Assembly (NCBI GenBank): GCA_963377175.1
Contig: CAUJNA010002157.1
Span: 179,399-243,398 of the forward strand
Source of the DNA: Effrenium voratum
Lineage: Eukaryota > Sar > Dinophyceae > Suessiales > Symbiodiniaceae
DNA: 64,000 bases
Direction: 5' to 3'
Shown here: positions 36,383-47,190 of the stretch, one piece after another
Layout of the letters: each line of letters opens with the position of its first letter
Position numbering within the stretch: position 1 is the stretch's first letter
Program-made: the position numbers and the translations under genes
Notes under the pieces: generated by a model
Told to the model about the DNA's origin: nothing
The model's database searches: none
The model's input: only the letters and a program-made list of their open reading frames with translations

Positions 36383-36548
36383 GCCGGGGTCTTCGGAAGT
36401 TGAAGGAGCAGACTCCGGAACTCAAAACCGAAGCCCGCTTTCGAAGGCCCCTGAGCTGGGCTCCTACATCAAGCAGCTGGTGGGGGATGAGAAGGGCGAT
36501 GGCATGCAGCACTGGAGGCGGAAGCGAGGCATGTGCAACCTCGTCTAG
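36383..36548 (+). CDS. terminal exon candidate ending in a CaaX-like tail
   Basis: Frame SSEVEGADSGTQNRSPLSKA, PELGSYIKQLVGDEKGDGMQ, HWRRKRGMCNLV, then TAG at 36546-36548. The last 100 bp are strongly GC3-biased. The basic HWRRKRGMC region followed by N-L-V gives a C-terminal CNLV, compatible in shape with a prenylation (CaaX) motif. Family unknown. Confidence 0.5.
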
Positions 36549-37419
36549 TGGTGAAGATGTTAAGTAGAAGTAGTTTGGTTGGAGGGAGGTTGTAGTCTGT
36601 AGTCTGGTGCAGAAGAATGTGGATAAATCATGAGTTGAATTCTTTTTCATGCACAGTGTTTGCCGAGACCTTTGAGTTTGTTTGACCCTGGCTGGACCTG
36701 TTCGCGAAGGTATGGCAGATGTGTTTGTCTCATATCGACGTGTTATCTACATGCACAGTGCGGTTTGCAAAGGAAAGCAAGGGGGGCGGGTATGTCCATG
36801 TTGAGACCTGCAGCTTTTGGAAGGTTCAGCTTAGCACTATGAGACCACAACCTGGCTGCAACATTGCCAGCGCACGCAGCTGCAGCCGCCCTGCAATCTG
36901 ATTCTTGCAAGAACATGGGAACCCCCTATATATTTTAGTGGTCTTGGAGTGGGAAAGGTCCGTGCCTCGGACATGCGATACGAACACAACGCGGGGTACC
37001 GAGTGCATCGATAACTCCCTTGGTCAAAACTTGCTCACCGAGATCTACAGGGCCTCTGGGTGGGTCAACTACCTGGTAGCGCTTGTCTGTTTAACCAATG
37101 GTCACTAAGCAAATGCTGCATTCTTGTTTGAGCATCGTATGGGCGATTTACTTTTCTTGCTCAATAATCAATGTGAAAGAAAGGCTGGCAAACCCCGCCA
37201 TGTCTGACGTTGCAGGACCTACACGGCTTTTCAACGCGAGGAAACCGCCCACTTTAAAGGGGGTGGCTGCCTTGGGTTCTTCTTGCGCGCTTTTACCCAC
37301 CTGTTCATTATGTGCTTGATTTCCATTTGTTTGGCGATTCATCCCAGCCGGCGGGCAAGGAGGATTGGTCGTTCTAATTTTAATGCCAGCTGGGGCAGTT
37401 GTGTTGACTAAAACCCTTG
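36549..37419. other. no gene seen
   Basis: Mixed DNA, no biased frame. Confidence 0.3.
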
Positions 37420-37424
37420 GTCAA

Positions 37425-37585
37425 GAAATGCGACCGAGTGGCAGAGGGCAATCGCAGCATGGCCCGGTTGAAGTCTCAGGCGTGTTGTGTGAGCCATGGG
37501 CTTCGGACAGTCTGTTCGAACGACTGGCCAGGCTGGTGAGCGAAGTGGATGCCATCGACAGCCTCATGCAGGATGGGGGGGTTCG
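37425..37585 (+). CDS. exon candidate, unknown
   Basis: Frame EMRPSGRGQSQHGPVEVSGV, LCEPWASDSLFERLARLVSE, VDAIDSLMQDGGVRL. The FERLARLVSEVDAIDSLMQD part is a convincing amphipathic helix. GC3 is moderate. The start and end are estimates. Confidence 0.45.
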
Positions 37586-37599
37586 CCTTCGCGATGGGT

Positions 37600-38521
37600 G
37601 CAGATTCAAGTGGATGCACTGTGTACGACAAGGGGTGGGGTGTCAATCGGGTTGACGCGACGGTTCATGACAGGCATCACGATGCAAACGAACCGCCCCT
37701 TTCAGGTGTTCACGTGCCTGCGCACCTTGCAGCTACTTAAACCCTCAGCTTCAAAGCTGAAGTTTCGGCCTGTGGCACTTGGTGCCAGCGTGCCCGTGCT
37801 TCTGGCAGTTGTGGCACCGGTGCGCACATGAATCCCACACAGCAGATCTCACTCATCGGGTAATGAGATCCTGGATGTAGGAAGAAACCCTGCTTGCTGG
37901 CTGGTTGCTGCTTGATTGCGGGGATTGTGACGCGCTCTTCTCATTCCATAGTTGATGAATGCAATAGGTTCATTGATCAAGGGTTCCAGAGCTGCTCTGT
38001 GAGTTCGGTGAGTCAAAAGGAGCCGCTCTGGTTTGAGGAACAGTCAGGCGCAACCAGTCCCAGCCAACCAATTGAATGGTTCCCTGCTTTGACAAGTTCC
38101 TCTGTGAGTTCCACCGCTGGCAACAGGCATGGGAAGGCCAACCTGCATTCAGTTGCGAGGAGGACGAAGGTGGATTCCCCAATTTTTCCTGCGGCTCCAG
38201 GCTGGCCTTTTTTAGAACTGCCACACATCAGGTTCGAGAAAACATGTCCAACTCTTTGTCTGGTTCGTTTGGGGAGGACTTGGGGGACTCACTGAATTTG
38301 CCACAGAAACCAGGGACCCCATGCCCTTAAGGAACCTCTACCTTGACCATGGCTCACATGGCCCGCGGGTCTGCTGGTTGCCAGCCTTTGAAACAATCCG
38401 CTTTTTTTTTTCAGGTCATGAGAGCCCAAGGTGAAAAAAGAGACGCCCCTTGGTGCACAAAGGCGTCCCATTTCAAAAGCGATTCAAGGAACTGGAAGGA
38501 AAGGGTCCCGTTTTTTGTGGG
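37600..38521. other. no gene seen
   Basis: Mixed DNA with weak open frames on both strands. Confidence 0.3.
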
Positions 38522-38524
38522 GCT

Positions 38525-38612
38525 CCGGACTGTGCTCGCGAAGCGGAAGGAAAGCCTGGAGCGGCATCGGGCTGCTGAGCAAAAAGCCAAGTGGGACCCT
38601 CAAGAAGGGTGC
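38525..38612 (+). CDS. exon candidate, charged helix
   Basis: Frame TVLAKRKESLERHRAAEQKA then KWDPQEG, a coiled-coil-like charged helix with GC3 bias. It could be part of a larger filament-type protein. Not recognised. Confidence 0.45.
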
Positions 38613-38619
38613 AATGGGT

Positions 38620-40260
38620 GCACAGAATATCGCAAGAACGGCATGGCGAGGACACAAAGAAGACAACATCCCTCCAACAATCCTAGCTGATTGAGAGCAG
38701 TTGACCAGTTTTGAGCTTTCTTCAGGCGGATTGTCTCGATAAGCAAAAAAACAGCATTGAGGCAGATGAGCACGGCTGCTTGAACGTACCTCTTCTGCAG
38801 AGGTTTAGATAAGTATTGCACAGACCCCCGAAAGTGAGTCAATCGGCCCATGTATGCGGAAATTGCGAAAGGCCGAACATCACATCAAAACCATCTCGAT
38901 GTTCCGAAAAAGGGAGTGGTCTCTCTTTGGTTTCCCTTTGGCGTCCCGCAAATTTTCCTTCGGTGCGGTTGTAACAACCCCCAAAACAGGGAAGCATGTG
39001 CTGATCATTGACTCCTTTGGTCGCAGTGTGGGCCAAGGCAGCGGCACGTCTTGGAGGAACAGGTCGGGGGAGGGGGAGGGGGGGAGAGGTTCGGGTTGGC
39101 TGACAGAAAGCATGACCCGCAGGTCTCAATGTCGTACGCAAGAAGGAGGTTTATGGAGAGGTCAAAGAGAGAGGAGAATTGAATAGATCATCCCAGCACA
39201 TGCTCATGGCTTTCGTGTTACCTATTTGAGTTGGGTCTCTGTAGATCCGCTCAACCATTGCCAATCTCATGGCCAGCCACACGAAGGTTCACTTTTAGGC
39301 TGCGACGTTTTGGGAGGGACATGCAATGGCCCGTGGTTCAAGGTTGAACGGATTTGAACATGCTCTCCAGTGCGGCCAAGGGTGTCGGAGAATGTTTGCA
39401 CAATGATTCCCAGCCTGACTCTCACACCGCTGTTGTCAAAGCCTGCTCACATCAGGGCCTCCTGTCGGCGACACAAAAGATCAATCGACTATCACCTCTT
39501 TGTGCGGGCTAGAGGCTGCTGATGGTGCCTTGCTTGGGATTGCAGGCTGTCCTGAATCCAATCGCAAAGCAGCTTTCAAGAGGACGCCAATTGTTTGGAG
39601 CATGTCCAAAGGGGCCCAGCAGTCGTTTGAGCCGCTTGCGCCCACAATCTTCTGCCGCACTTCAGAATCGCGCCAAGCTCAGACATTTCTCTGAACCTTT
39701 GGGTAGGCTTCGCCTGAGGTTTGGGTCAAACATTGCCCAACACACATAGCCAGACAACAATTGTCCGTGCTCAATACGGGCAACAGCATAATTTCGTTAA
39801 CCGTGCGTGGCTAACGTTTACGCAGCGCCGCCACAGTACTGTTCTCAGGGCTGCAAGTGGAACCCTTTACTAGTTGGTTTGGGACATCAGGGCTTTTAAG
39901 GCCCTCTTGGCCTGGTTACCTCTCACCAGCGTGCTACCCAGAAGGCAAAAGCCGCAGGAACGTAGGCCAAACGCTGGGTGCTTCATTCAGGTCCCTTCTG
40001 CTTCCGAGGGGGAAGCGTTTGCTTCTTTAGGCAGCGGTCTGTGCCAGGTACGGGAGGCGCAGAAGAAGGACCACAAGTGAAGCAGTGAGTCGTCCTTCCG
40101 CCTGACAGTCACCTCCTTCTGAATGTTAGTGGTGGGTCTAAACATTGATCATGCACAGCCCAATCACAGCTGCATGAAAACAAGCTTGTTGCCGCATGAA
40201 ATGTTCGTGTTCCCATACCATGTGTGGTCAAACCCGATGATTTGTGCCATGCTCGGCGTC
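38620..40260. other. no gene seen
   Basis: Mixed DNA. A G-rich run lies near 39065-39090. The frame beyond 39030 is open on + but unbiased. Confidence 0.3.
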
Positions 40261-40265
40261 AGAGG

Positions 40266-40555
40266 GCGGTGCTCGTGTTTTTCTCCCAGGTGTCAACTGC
40301 CCCGTGTGACCTAGGCAAAAAGACGTCTTTTCCCTACCCCAATTTCAAGGGGCCCTGCGGCTGACGTCAGAGGGGCGTTGCTTGTGTTCTTCTTCCAGGT
40401 GTCAATTGAAAGACGTCTTTTGTTCCCTACCCCAAATTCAAGGCGCTCTGCGGCCGACGTCACAGGGGCGTTGCTTGTGTTCTTCTTCCAAGTGCCAACT
40501 GCCCTATGTGACCTAGGCAAAAAGACGTCTGTTTCCCTACCCCGAATTGGTTCCA
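40266..40555 (+). repeat. three tandem units of about 90-110 bp
   Basis: Each unit contains TGCTtGTGTTcTTCTtCCAgGTG, a variable bridge, AAAGACGTCTttTcCCTACC and CCaAATTcAAGG, and the first two end with GACGTCAgAGGGGCG or near. Starts are near 40268, 40378 and 40471. The second unit lacks the CTGCCC-TGTGACCTAGGC bridge. Confidence 0.8.
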
Positions 40556-40689
40556 AGTTGCGGCCAAAACGCACAAACATGAAAACTCGTCCCTTGACTG
40601 GTTGGGTTTCAAGTTGCAGCCCACATGGGACCGGTCTCAGGGTCAGTCCTGGGACCAGTGCTGGGATCTCGCCTGGTGAACTGCTTGCT

Positions 40690-40832
40690 GCTGGTCTTGT
40701 TGGGCTGCTGGGCTGTTGGGCTGTTGGGTTGTTGGGCTGTCGGGGTGTTGTTTGGTTGTCGGGCTGTTGGGCTGTTGCTGGGCTTTTGGGCTGTGTTGGG
40801 CTGTTGGGCTGTTGGGCTGTTGGGCTGTTTGT
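40690..40832 (+). repeat. GGGCTGTT minisatellite
   Basis: Irregular tandem TTGGGCTG units with TCGGGCTG and TTGTTTGG variants, about 140 bp. Confidence 0.85.
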
Positions 40833-40852
40833 GTGGTAGTGTGGTTGTCCCG

Positions 40853-40874
40853 GGTCCGGTCCTGGGACCGGACC
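40853..40874. repeat. perfect 10-bp-arm palindrome
   Basis: GGTCCGGTCC, TG, GGACCGGACC: perfect arms with a 2-base loop. Related GGGACCGG/CTGGGACC pieces occur on the other side of the minisatellite at 40626-40662. Confidence 0.85.
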
Positions 40875-41099
40875 TGGGAGTCAACTTTTTGTGCGCTCGG
40901 CTGTGTCCTCCAGGGAGAACAAATGAAGAGGATTCCAATCACTTCATTCCAGTTGCAGCCCACGCCGGTCCTTTCTGCAAGAGGCCAGGACAATAGGCAG
41001 AGCGTCGGCGCATGTCTTTGCCGCCTTTTCGTGGGAAGGCAAGGGGCGGATTCGGGCGGTCGCCATGACCCTTATTGCGGTCGTGACCATGGTCCTGCA

Positions 41100-41281
41100 G
41101 CTGGGATCGCCCGCGCGGGCAAAGGCTCACCGAGGTCCTCGGGCGGCAAGCGGAGGTGGGATTGCATGTGGTCCCGATTGGCTGTTGGCTGGTGGAGAAC
41201 GCGCAGTGGACTTGCCTCACATGGCAGGCGTACAGCGCAGCGCGTGCGGAGATGCTGCGCAACCTGCAACCCTGCAGGTAG
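41100..41281 (+). CDS. terminal exon candidate just left of the LTR element
   Basis: Frame GQRLTEVLGRQAEVGLHVVP, IGCWLVENAQWTCLTWQAYS, AARAEMLRNLQPCR, then TAG at 41279-41281. It is GC3-rich, and Trp/Cys plus a good terminal helix make it one of the better exons. CTGCAG just upstream would serve as acceptor. The retroelement begins 175 bp downstream, so the gene's 3' region was probably the insertion target. Not recognised. Confidence 0.5.
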
Positions 41282-41452
41282 CGACCTGCTAAACGGGCTT
41301 GGGAGCGACGAGCTGTGGGCTGAGCTGGCTGAATGGCTTGTCGTTCTCAGACCGAAGGGCTGATTCATTGGCGAACCTCCTGATGCGAAATAACTCGAAA
41401 AAGAGAAAGGAATTTTGAAGGGCAAGGCTGGGGTTGCATAAGGGGTGTATGC

Positions 41453-41457
41453 ATTCT
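41453..41457. repeat. left target site duplication
   Basis: ATTCT immediately before the left LTR; the right partner is ATTCC. Four of five bases match. Confidence 0.65.
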
Positions 41458-41654
41458 TGTCATGGATACTAGCTTGTTTGTTGCGCACAGATGTACATGC
41501 AGGCAGTAGTGCTGACACCAGAAGGGCTAGTGATGAGCCTTGTGAGGTGGTTGTGTGAATACATGGCCATGGCTCAAGAGCCCCTTTCAGCATTGCTTGC
41601 GCATAGACACTTGTGTGCCAAGCGGGAACAAACAGCGGTCCGTGCGCTGTTTCA
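41458..41654 (+). repeat. left LTR
   Basis: 197 bp, TGTCATGG...CTGTTTCA. Compared with the right LTR there are 8 substitutions (7 transitions) and a missing TGTTT, about 96% identity. Confidence 0.9.
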
Positions 41655-41666
41655 TGGTAGCGGAGC
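41655..41666 (+). promoter_or_regulatory. primer binding site
   Basis: TGGTAGCGGAGC starts at the first base after the LTR. It is complementary to a tRNA 3' end GCTCCGCTACCA and close to the initiator-Met primer sites (TGGTA...) used by many copia elements. Confidence 0.7.
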
Positions 41667-41973
41667 TGCCTGGTTGCTGATAGAGGAACTACAGAACTCC
41701 TAGCGTCGCTGCTCAGGTGTCCGCACACATGGCTCACGGACATGCTCACAGAACAACCGCTGCGTTGCCTGGCTCTCTGGCCATCTCTAGATTGGCAGAG
41801 AGCAGCTTTGTGTTCAAATCAAGCCTGCGCAGGCACTCACTCGCCTTTTCAACCCCACGAGCGTGCGTCAGCGTCCACCAAGCCTCCCCTAGCCTGGGGC
41901 GCTGATGGCATTCACATGCCCCACAAAGACCCGCAAGTCTGACAATCTTGCAGCCAGCGCGGTCTTGTCTTCA

Positions 41974-42400
41974 CTCCCATTTGGGACCAAGCTCACGAAC
42001 TTGCTCTCTCGCCCGTTTTTCTCGCTGAGCGCAACACAGTAATCTGGCGCTCTTGCTGCCAGGATGAATCTTGACGCGGATTTCGCTCTTCGTGTTCAAG
42101 ATCGTCATGCCTTGCTTGGCAAATCGCCTGGGCACCTCCAGCAAAAAGGCTTCGATGTAGCGTCTGCCGGCATGTGGGGCCACCCAAAGCCGTTCTGCAG
42201 CTTGCTGAGCATCTGCTCCTGCTCCTCCGTCAGTGTCGCCAAAAGCAGCAGGCCCTCCATGTTCACTTTCGCAGTGAACTCGCCCAAGACGGCCCCAACC
42301 GGGCTCAGCGCATCGACCGGGTTGAGGCAGCAAGTGTACCACACGCCCGGCCTCAGCTTCACAAGCCGCTGCACGTGCCAAGGCTTCGAATCTATCTTGT
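41974..42400 (-). pseudogene. antisense coding block (last), frameshifted
   Basis: Minus-strand coding runs as QRLVKLRPGVWYTCCLNPVD, then TLTEEQEQMLSKLQNGFGW, in one frame. It continues in another frame as AGRRYIEAFLLEVPRRFAKQ, GMTILNTKSEIRVKIHPGSK and EKRAREQVRELGPKWE to a stop. The switch near 42170-42180 implies a small indel. The block is clearly protein-like and faces opposite to the retroelement. Family unknown. Confidence 0.55.
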
Positions 42401-42483
42401 ACCTGTGTCAGCCTCCGGGCGTCCGAGCATTCAAAAATCCCTCGTCTGCCTCCAAGGGCATTCCCGGATAGTCCGGGCCAAGC

Positions 42484-43302
42484 TCATGACATCTCACTCC
42501 TCAGCATCCTCTTCATCTGTTCCTGCACCATCTTCACTCTTACGCTGGCACTTGTCATCCTCTCGCTGGCACTTCTGCAGCCGTTGCCTCCGCAAGGTTC
42601 CCAAGGCCCCCACCGTCGAACTTCAGCCCGAACGCAGCGTAGAGCAGGATGCCTTCGCATCATCACCCCGTCGACCACATCGATGCACCAGGCTGACTGC
42701 ACAAGCTGCTCGCCAGCTGGCTGCGCCTTGAGCAGTTTCACAGCTTGCTTTGCCCAAGCCGCAGAGTCTTCCCCCGGGGTCCAACACAGCTTGCTCTTCT
42801 TCCGACCGTCGCAGCCTTGGATAGTGTGTTCGTGGTAGTCCGGGAGCACTCCTTCGCCTTCATGTAGGCAACCTTCGGGAATGCACGCCAGCCATGTTTT
42901 CGCTCGAATCTTCCTGGCGCGGGTCAGGGCCTTACCTCCAAACGCATCAAGGGGCTGCAGGATCCCTTGAGGCTTCAGCATGCTATGCTGCCCCTCGGGG
43001 ATGGTCTCAGCGCTTGGCTTGGTGCTGGGCTTGGTGCTTGGCTTGGAGTTTGGCTCCGTGCGGGCTTTCTTTGGTGGCGACTCACCAAGCAGCGTGTCCA
43101 GCTTGCTTTCTGCGCCGTTGGCAGCCCTCTGACTCAGCAGCTTCTGCCTCGTCCATTGGCTCATCGTCCAGCGGCGCGATTGCCGGAGCTGAAAGGTGAG
43201 GAGCTTCAACAGGCGACCCGTCTTGGGTCTTGGCCTCCTGCTGAGCGGCGAGCTTTCGCAAGCGACTGTCTCAAGGTCGCCTGAACGCCGAGCTCCTGCC
43301 AA
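42484..43302 (-). CDS. antisense coding block, unknown protein
   Basis: An 818-bp open minus frame with coding character, the longest in the element. It contains KLDTLLGESPPKKARTEPNS, tandem KPSTKPSTKPSAE, GKALTRARKIRAKTWLACIP, SAAWAKQAVKLLKAQPAGEQ, CIDVVDGVMMRRHPALRCVR and a basic tail ending RMLRSEMS with TGA at 42484-42486. The PPKKAR piece resembles a nuclear localisation signal. Upstream neighbours on minus suggest it is an internal or 3' exon. I do not recognise the domain; a retroelement or transposase identity is not supported by any motif I can see. Confidence 0.5.
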   Translation of the reverse strand: MAGARRSGDLETVACESSPLSRRPRPKTGRLLKLLTFQLRQSRRWTMSQWTRQKLLSQRAANGAESKLDTLLGESPPKKARTEPNSKPSTKPSTKPSAETIPEGQHSMLKPQGILQPLDAFGGKALTRARKIRAKTWLACIPEGCLHEGEGVLPDYHEHTIQGCDGRKKSKLCWTPGEDSAAWAKQAVKLLKAQPAGEQLVQSAWCIDVVDGVMMRRHPALRCVRAEVRRWGPWEPCGGNGCRSASERMTSASVRVKMVQEQMKRMLRSEMS

Positions 43303-43679
43303 GCTTCATCTGCGATGCGCGGCTTCATGGCCTCACTAGACATCATTTCCTGCGTCAAAAACAAACAAAACAACAGGCTCTACCCTCAAGTCCCCGGTGA
43401 ACGCTTGGACAGCGTCGGATGCTACCGGCTGAGCACGTGGACCGTCATCGAGCCAGCGCAACGTGCAAGGCAATACGTAGTCAGCGCGTTCTCCCAATGG
43501 GCTGCGACAGAGGCTGGGAAGCTCAGCCCCCGGCGTACACGTCCAGGCACAGCGTGCCCAAGGGCTCGTCGGACAAGCTGGCCTTCAGACTGATGTCGAG
43601 CTTACAACAAAACATAAAAAGCAAACAACGAATTTATGTAAATATATGATTGCATAAGCAGAAAGACACCGACTGACAC

Positions 43680-44030
43680 AAATGCAAATAAGTAAGCTAC
43701 GTATCAGCACACACACACACAGCGCACAGACAGCACACATCGTTGCGTGCGGTTACATGCATACACATACACCTATATTACTACAAACGCACGTACATAC
43801 ATACAAACACACATACAATCACGTACATGCATTGGATGCACGCAAGATCACACAAGCATACATTACACACATGCATTGCGTTGCATTACAGTATAGTACA
43901 TGACATACACTACACTACACTACATGTCACTCTATCACAACACATACATGCATACATACATACATACATTCATACATACATACATACATACATACGTACA
44001 TACACACAGACGTACATGCATACATTAGGT
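43680..44030. repeat. CATA/CACA microsatellite region
   Basis: CACACA, CATACATA and TACATACA runs, with the purest block at about 43945-44000. It separates two antisense coding blocks and would be intronic to them. Confidence 0.85.
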
Positions 44031-44299
44031 ACATTTGCCCGCGCGCTGTACTTGATCCGAAGTTGTGTGAGTCTTCACGGGAAACAATTCACAGATTCAC
44101 ACCGGAAGCTGTGCGTGAACTTATGTTGCCATCTATCCTTGCTACTGCATATTATATCTCGTAACAAGGCGCGCCGCTCTCAAAGTTCTTCGTGGCACAC
44201 ACTGCCCACGATCCCGGCATCACCTTGCTCTCATAGAAGTAAACCTCAATCTACACGGTTTAATGGCCCGTGAAGCCTGAAATCATTTCAAGCTGTTCC

Positions 44300-44548
44300 A
44301 GCATGGTCCAGGTTGCCCTGGCATGTTTCGTCTGAGCATGTTCTAGCACAGCGGCGGAAACCAAAAACAATCTTGCATCCAGTCGTATCCTGTTGCATCC
44401 TGACGTTTTGCCAAGCAGCGTCGGAGTCCAGCAAAGTCTTCGTCAGCTTGAGCGTGGGCGGCAGCGAGGAGTCGAGGGGCAGCCGGGCAACAAACGCCGG
44501 TCTAACTCTCTCACCCTCGCTTCGAGGCGCAAACAGCCTGATGTCCAT
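44300..44548 (-). CDS. antisense coding block
   Basis: Minus frame MDIRLFAPRSEGERVRPAFV, ARLPLDSSLPPTLKLTKTLL, DSDAAWQNVRMQQD. It is protein-like to about 44390 and then continues less convincingly. Possibly one exon of the antisense gene. Confidence 0.4.
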
Positions 44549-44555
44549 CTGTGAC

Positions 44556-44790
44556 TAGAAAAGGCCCCTGAAATCCCCTGAAACATGTTTCCATATGTTT
44601 CCCTGGTTCTGTTCCACAAAGAGGGAAGTGTGGCAGAGGCCGCTTCCAACGGGTGGCTGCCTGGCTTGGACCCTCCGGATTGGTATGGCGTGGACCTCGC
44701 TCTTGCTCACAATGGGCGAGCGAAGAAATGCAGCGCGCTCCCGCTTTGAGAGCTGGCTGAAGAGATCGGCGTCCACTTTGACTCGATCTG
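44556..44790 (-). CDS. antisense coding block
   Basis: Minus frame VDADLFSQLSKRERAAFLRS-type reading (begins near DADLFSQLSKRERAAF), then PIVSKSEVHAIPIRRVQARQ and GLCHTSLFVEQNQGNIWKHV. It has coding character, with a stop soon after in the same frame. The next block lies 10 bp away in another frame. Confidence 0.4.
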
Positions 44791-45329
44791 CAGATCCTGC
44801 CGGCTGGCTGAGTGCGCCTGCAAAGCTGGCCCATAGTGAAACTAATGCTACTGATTGCTTGAAAGTGCTCGGAACCCAATGTTGAAATGACCAAACGGGG
44901 GCAAGGGTACTGAAAGAAAACGAGACTCCAATGATTTGTCAGTTTGCGCTTGTTTGTGCCATTTTGTCCCTCTGTTCCCCTTATGCAACCCAGGTCCTGG
45001 CCTGCTCCTCCAGGAGCATCACTCGGATTTCTGGGCTGCCAAGCGCCTCCTTTCCTTCTGTTTAGCCTTCGTGTTCCTCAGCGGGCACTCTTTCACTGCA
45101 CGGATGTGACAAAAGCAAACATGGTAGAGCGTGAGCTTCCTGCTGGTCTGTGCTGCGCAGAGTAATTTACTCGTGACATCTCGTGGTAATTTGTGGTAGT
45201 GCAATTGTGCGTTTGCTTTGTTGGATTATAGTTCGCGACAACAAAAAAACTGATTGAGTAGCGAGATCTTGGCGCGCCGGCTCAGGTGACTTGGCAGAAA
45301 GGCCAACATGAAAAAAAACAACCCACGCG

Positions 45330-45530
45330 GCCACAGGTGGAAGGGGGCCCACCAACATCACCAAGGATCCCAAAAAACACCGCCGCGTTCGCTGGGAGGT
45401 TCACCAACACCCCCAAGGCTCCAAAAAAAGCACCGCCTTGCCAGGCGGTTCACCAACACCCCCAAGGATCAAAAACAAAGCACCGCCTCGCTGGGGGTTC
45501 ACCAACACCCCCAAGGATCCAAAACTGGAA
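45330..45530 (+). repeat. minisatellite, four units of about 54-57 bp
   Basis: Each unit carries TTCACCAACACCCCCAAGG followed by aTCCAAAA, a short spacer and AGCACCGCCtcGCtgGG. The first unit is more diverged (CCCACCAACATCACCAAGG). Confidence 0.8.
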
Positions 45531-45689
45531 TCGCCGGGAATCGTTTTCTGCCTATCTGTCATCTTGCAAGTGCCCTAGAAGATCCTGTAAGCCTTTTTTC
45601 AAATTCTTTAGAGGGAGAGAGAAAAATCATTGTCAGCCACCTCTTCCTCTCTTTCGTGGGGAATTCATGAAATTCACGGCAAGCCACCA

Positions 45690-46260
45690 GGACCATCGCG
45701 GCGTCCCACGCAGAAGGAAGCGCATGCAGGAACCTCTGAAGCGCGTCGGGCAGCTCCTCCGGCAAGGACTCATCGGTGGTGCAGCAGCACTGCGTGTCGC
45801 AGATGCACACACAGCTCCAAGCCTTTAGCAGGGAGAGCCAGCTGTCGGGAACTATCTTGCCCCGAAGGCTGGAAGTATACTTGTACCATGGCAGCTTTTC
45901 CACCTGCATGGACTTCTGCACCTTCGCATCCAGGGCCTTCAGGGCGCTCAGGCACTCCCTGACAGCCAGGTAAGCGGCCTGCGCTGCATCCCGCCACTCT
46001 GCGGCTGCCGCTGCCACGCAGTCGCCCGCAGCTTCCTTCGACGCCGCTGCAAGAGCCTCAGCTTCGGCCTTCCGCGCAGCTGCTGCCTGGCGCTCCTCTT
46101 CGTTTCTGGCAGCGACCTTCGCCATTGCCTTCTTTGCCTCGGTCTCCACCACATAGCTCCACTTACTCACGGCGCGGGAGGCAGCCAAGTCTGCGTCCAG
46201 CAGCCCTTGCGCGAAGGCCTCTTCCAGGCTGCCCTGCAAGGGCTGTTGCCCAGCAAGCAT
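45690..46260 (-). CDS. antisense coding block with Ala/Glu coiled coil
   Basis: Minus frame open for 233 codons. An N-terminal QPLQGSLEEAFAQGLLDADL is followed by a charged Ala-rich coil (EEERQAAAARKAEAEALAAA, SKEAAGDCVAAAAAEWRDAA), then KVQKSMQVEKLPWYKYTSSL, RGKIVPDSWLSLLKAWSCVC and ESLPEELPDALQRFLHALPS. Codon bias is clear throughout. This is the best evidence that a real gene runs antisense in the element. No known domain recognised. Confidence 0.6.
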
Positions 46261-46430
46261 TGACTTCTGACTGTTGCACTCAGATATCTTTTCGTGGCTC
46301 TGGTTTGTTTTGTGCTATGGACTCGCATTTGCATAAAACCCAATGCATGCATATTGATTTCGCCCGACTTCTGCTGATGCGAGCAAACACATGCCAACAC
46401 ATGCCGACAACTCGAAGGTGCGTGTAGCTA

Positions 46431-46680
46431 CTTGATGCTGGGCGGCGCATCCAAACAAGGAGAAGAGTCACAAGTTCCGCCATGGGCCTTCATTGCGTGG
46501 CCCAGGCTGCGAGTTGCTGCGTAGAATGACTTCGCCAGCTCTCTGAGTCGCCACTTCTTGCTGTCCTCGATCTTCGACCAGCTGAAGGGCCATCCCGGGG
46601 CGAGCGTCTCAGCCAGCATCCTCTTGACCCACCTGGCTGGAAAAACCACTAGGCCATCAGAAGCTTCGGCGACAGCAACA
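46431..46680 (-). CDS. antisense coding block
   Basis: Minus frame VAVAEASDGLVVFPARWVKR, MLAETLAPGWPFSWSKIEDS, KKWRLRELAKSFYAATRSLG, HAMKAHGGTC..., with a stop near 46430. A well-formed Trp-rich globular pattern; coding on minus is credible. An AT/CA microsatellite lies just upstream of it. Confidence 0.5.
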
Positions 46681-46689
46681 TTGATGTAG

Positions 46690-46735
46690 AACACACACAC
46701 ACATATATATATATATATAAAATACATATATATGG
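46690..46735. repeat. CA then TA microsatellite
   Basis: ACACACACAC then TATATATATATATA, about 45 bp. Confidence 0.85.
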
Positions 46736-46759
46736 GGGTTGTGCAAATTTACTTTGCCT

Positions 46760-47190
46760 GGGGACCCCCAATCGCCGGCCAATCGCAGTCCAATCGCAAT
46801 CCCACAGATTCCAATCGCGGAGCCACGTTGGTCATTGCTGCTGTTTCTGTTTCGGTTTGCGCTGTCGTATCTCAAGCGCTGGCAGTCCTCCATCCATACC
46901 TGGAAACTGAAAGGAAGTGACATAGCTCGGACGGGCAGGGCCTCACTGGTGAAACTCGTCCAATCGCCGTCCAATCGCCGTCCAACCGCGGTCCAATCGC
47001 GGAATTCGTCGGTGAAGGTTCGGTTTGCAGCTTCCAGCCTTTGCCAGTAAGCAGATTTAGAAAGCACAGCCTGGGCGCAGGCAAAATCAACATTCAGCTT
47101 TCCAGGAGGAACTTTTGTGCGAGCCCGTGCAGTGAACATGAGACAATAACTTCCTTGCCCTTTCGCGGTCCAATCGCCGGCCTTTCGCGG
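46760..47190 (-). CDS. antisense coding block invaded by GGCGATTGGAC repeats
   Basis: The minus frame has KVPPGKLNVDFACAQAVLSK and SAYWQRLEAANRTFTDEF, then degenerates into repeated GGCGATTGGAC / GCGATTGGAC units (about ten across 46770-47180), which translate as GDWTAIGRRLDGDWT. Only the first part looks like protein. Confidence 0.35.

Noticed and set aside
41491..41703. Small + ORF in the left LTR (and the matching one in the right LTR)
   Set aside because: It is LTR sequence with the expected TG...CA ends; the frame differs between the two copies because of the 5-base indel.
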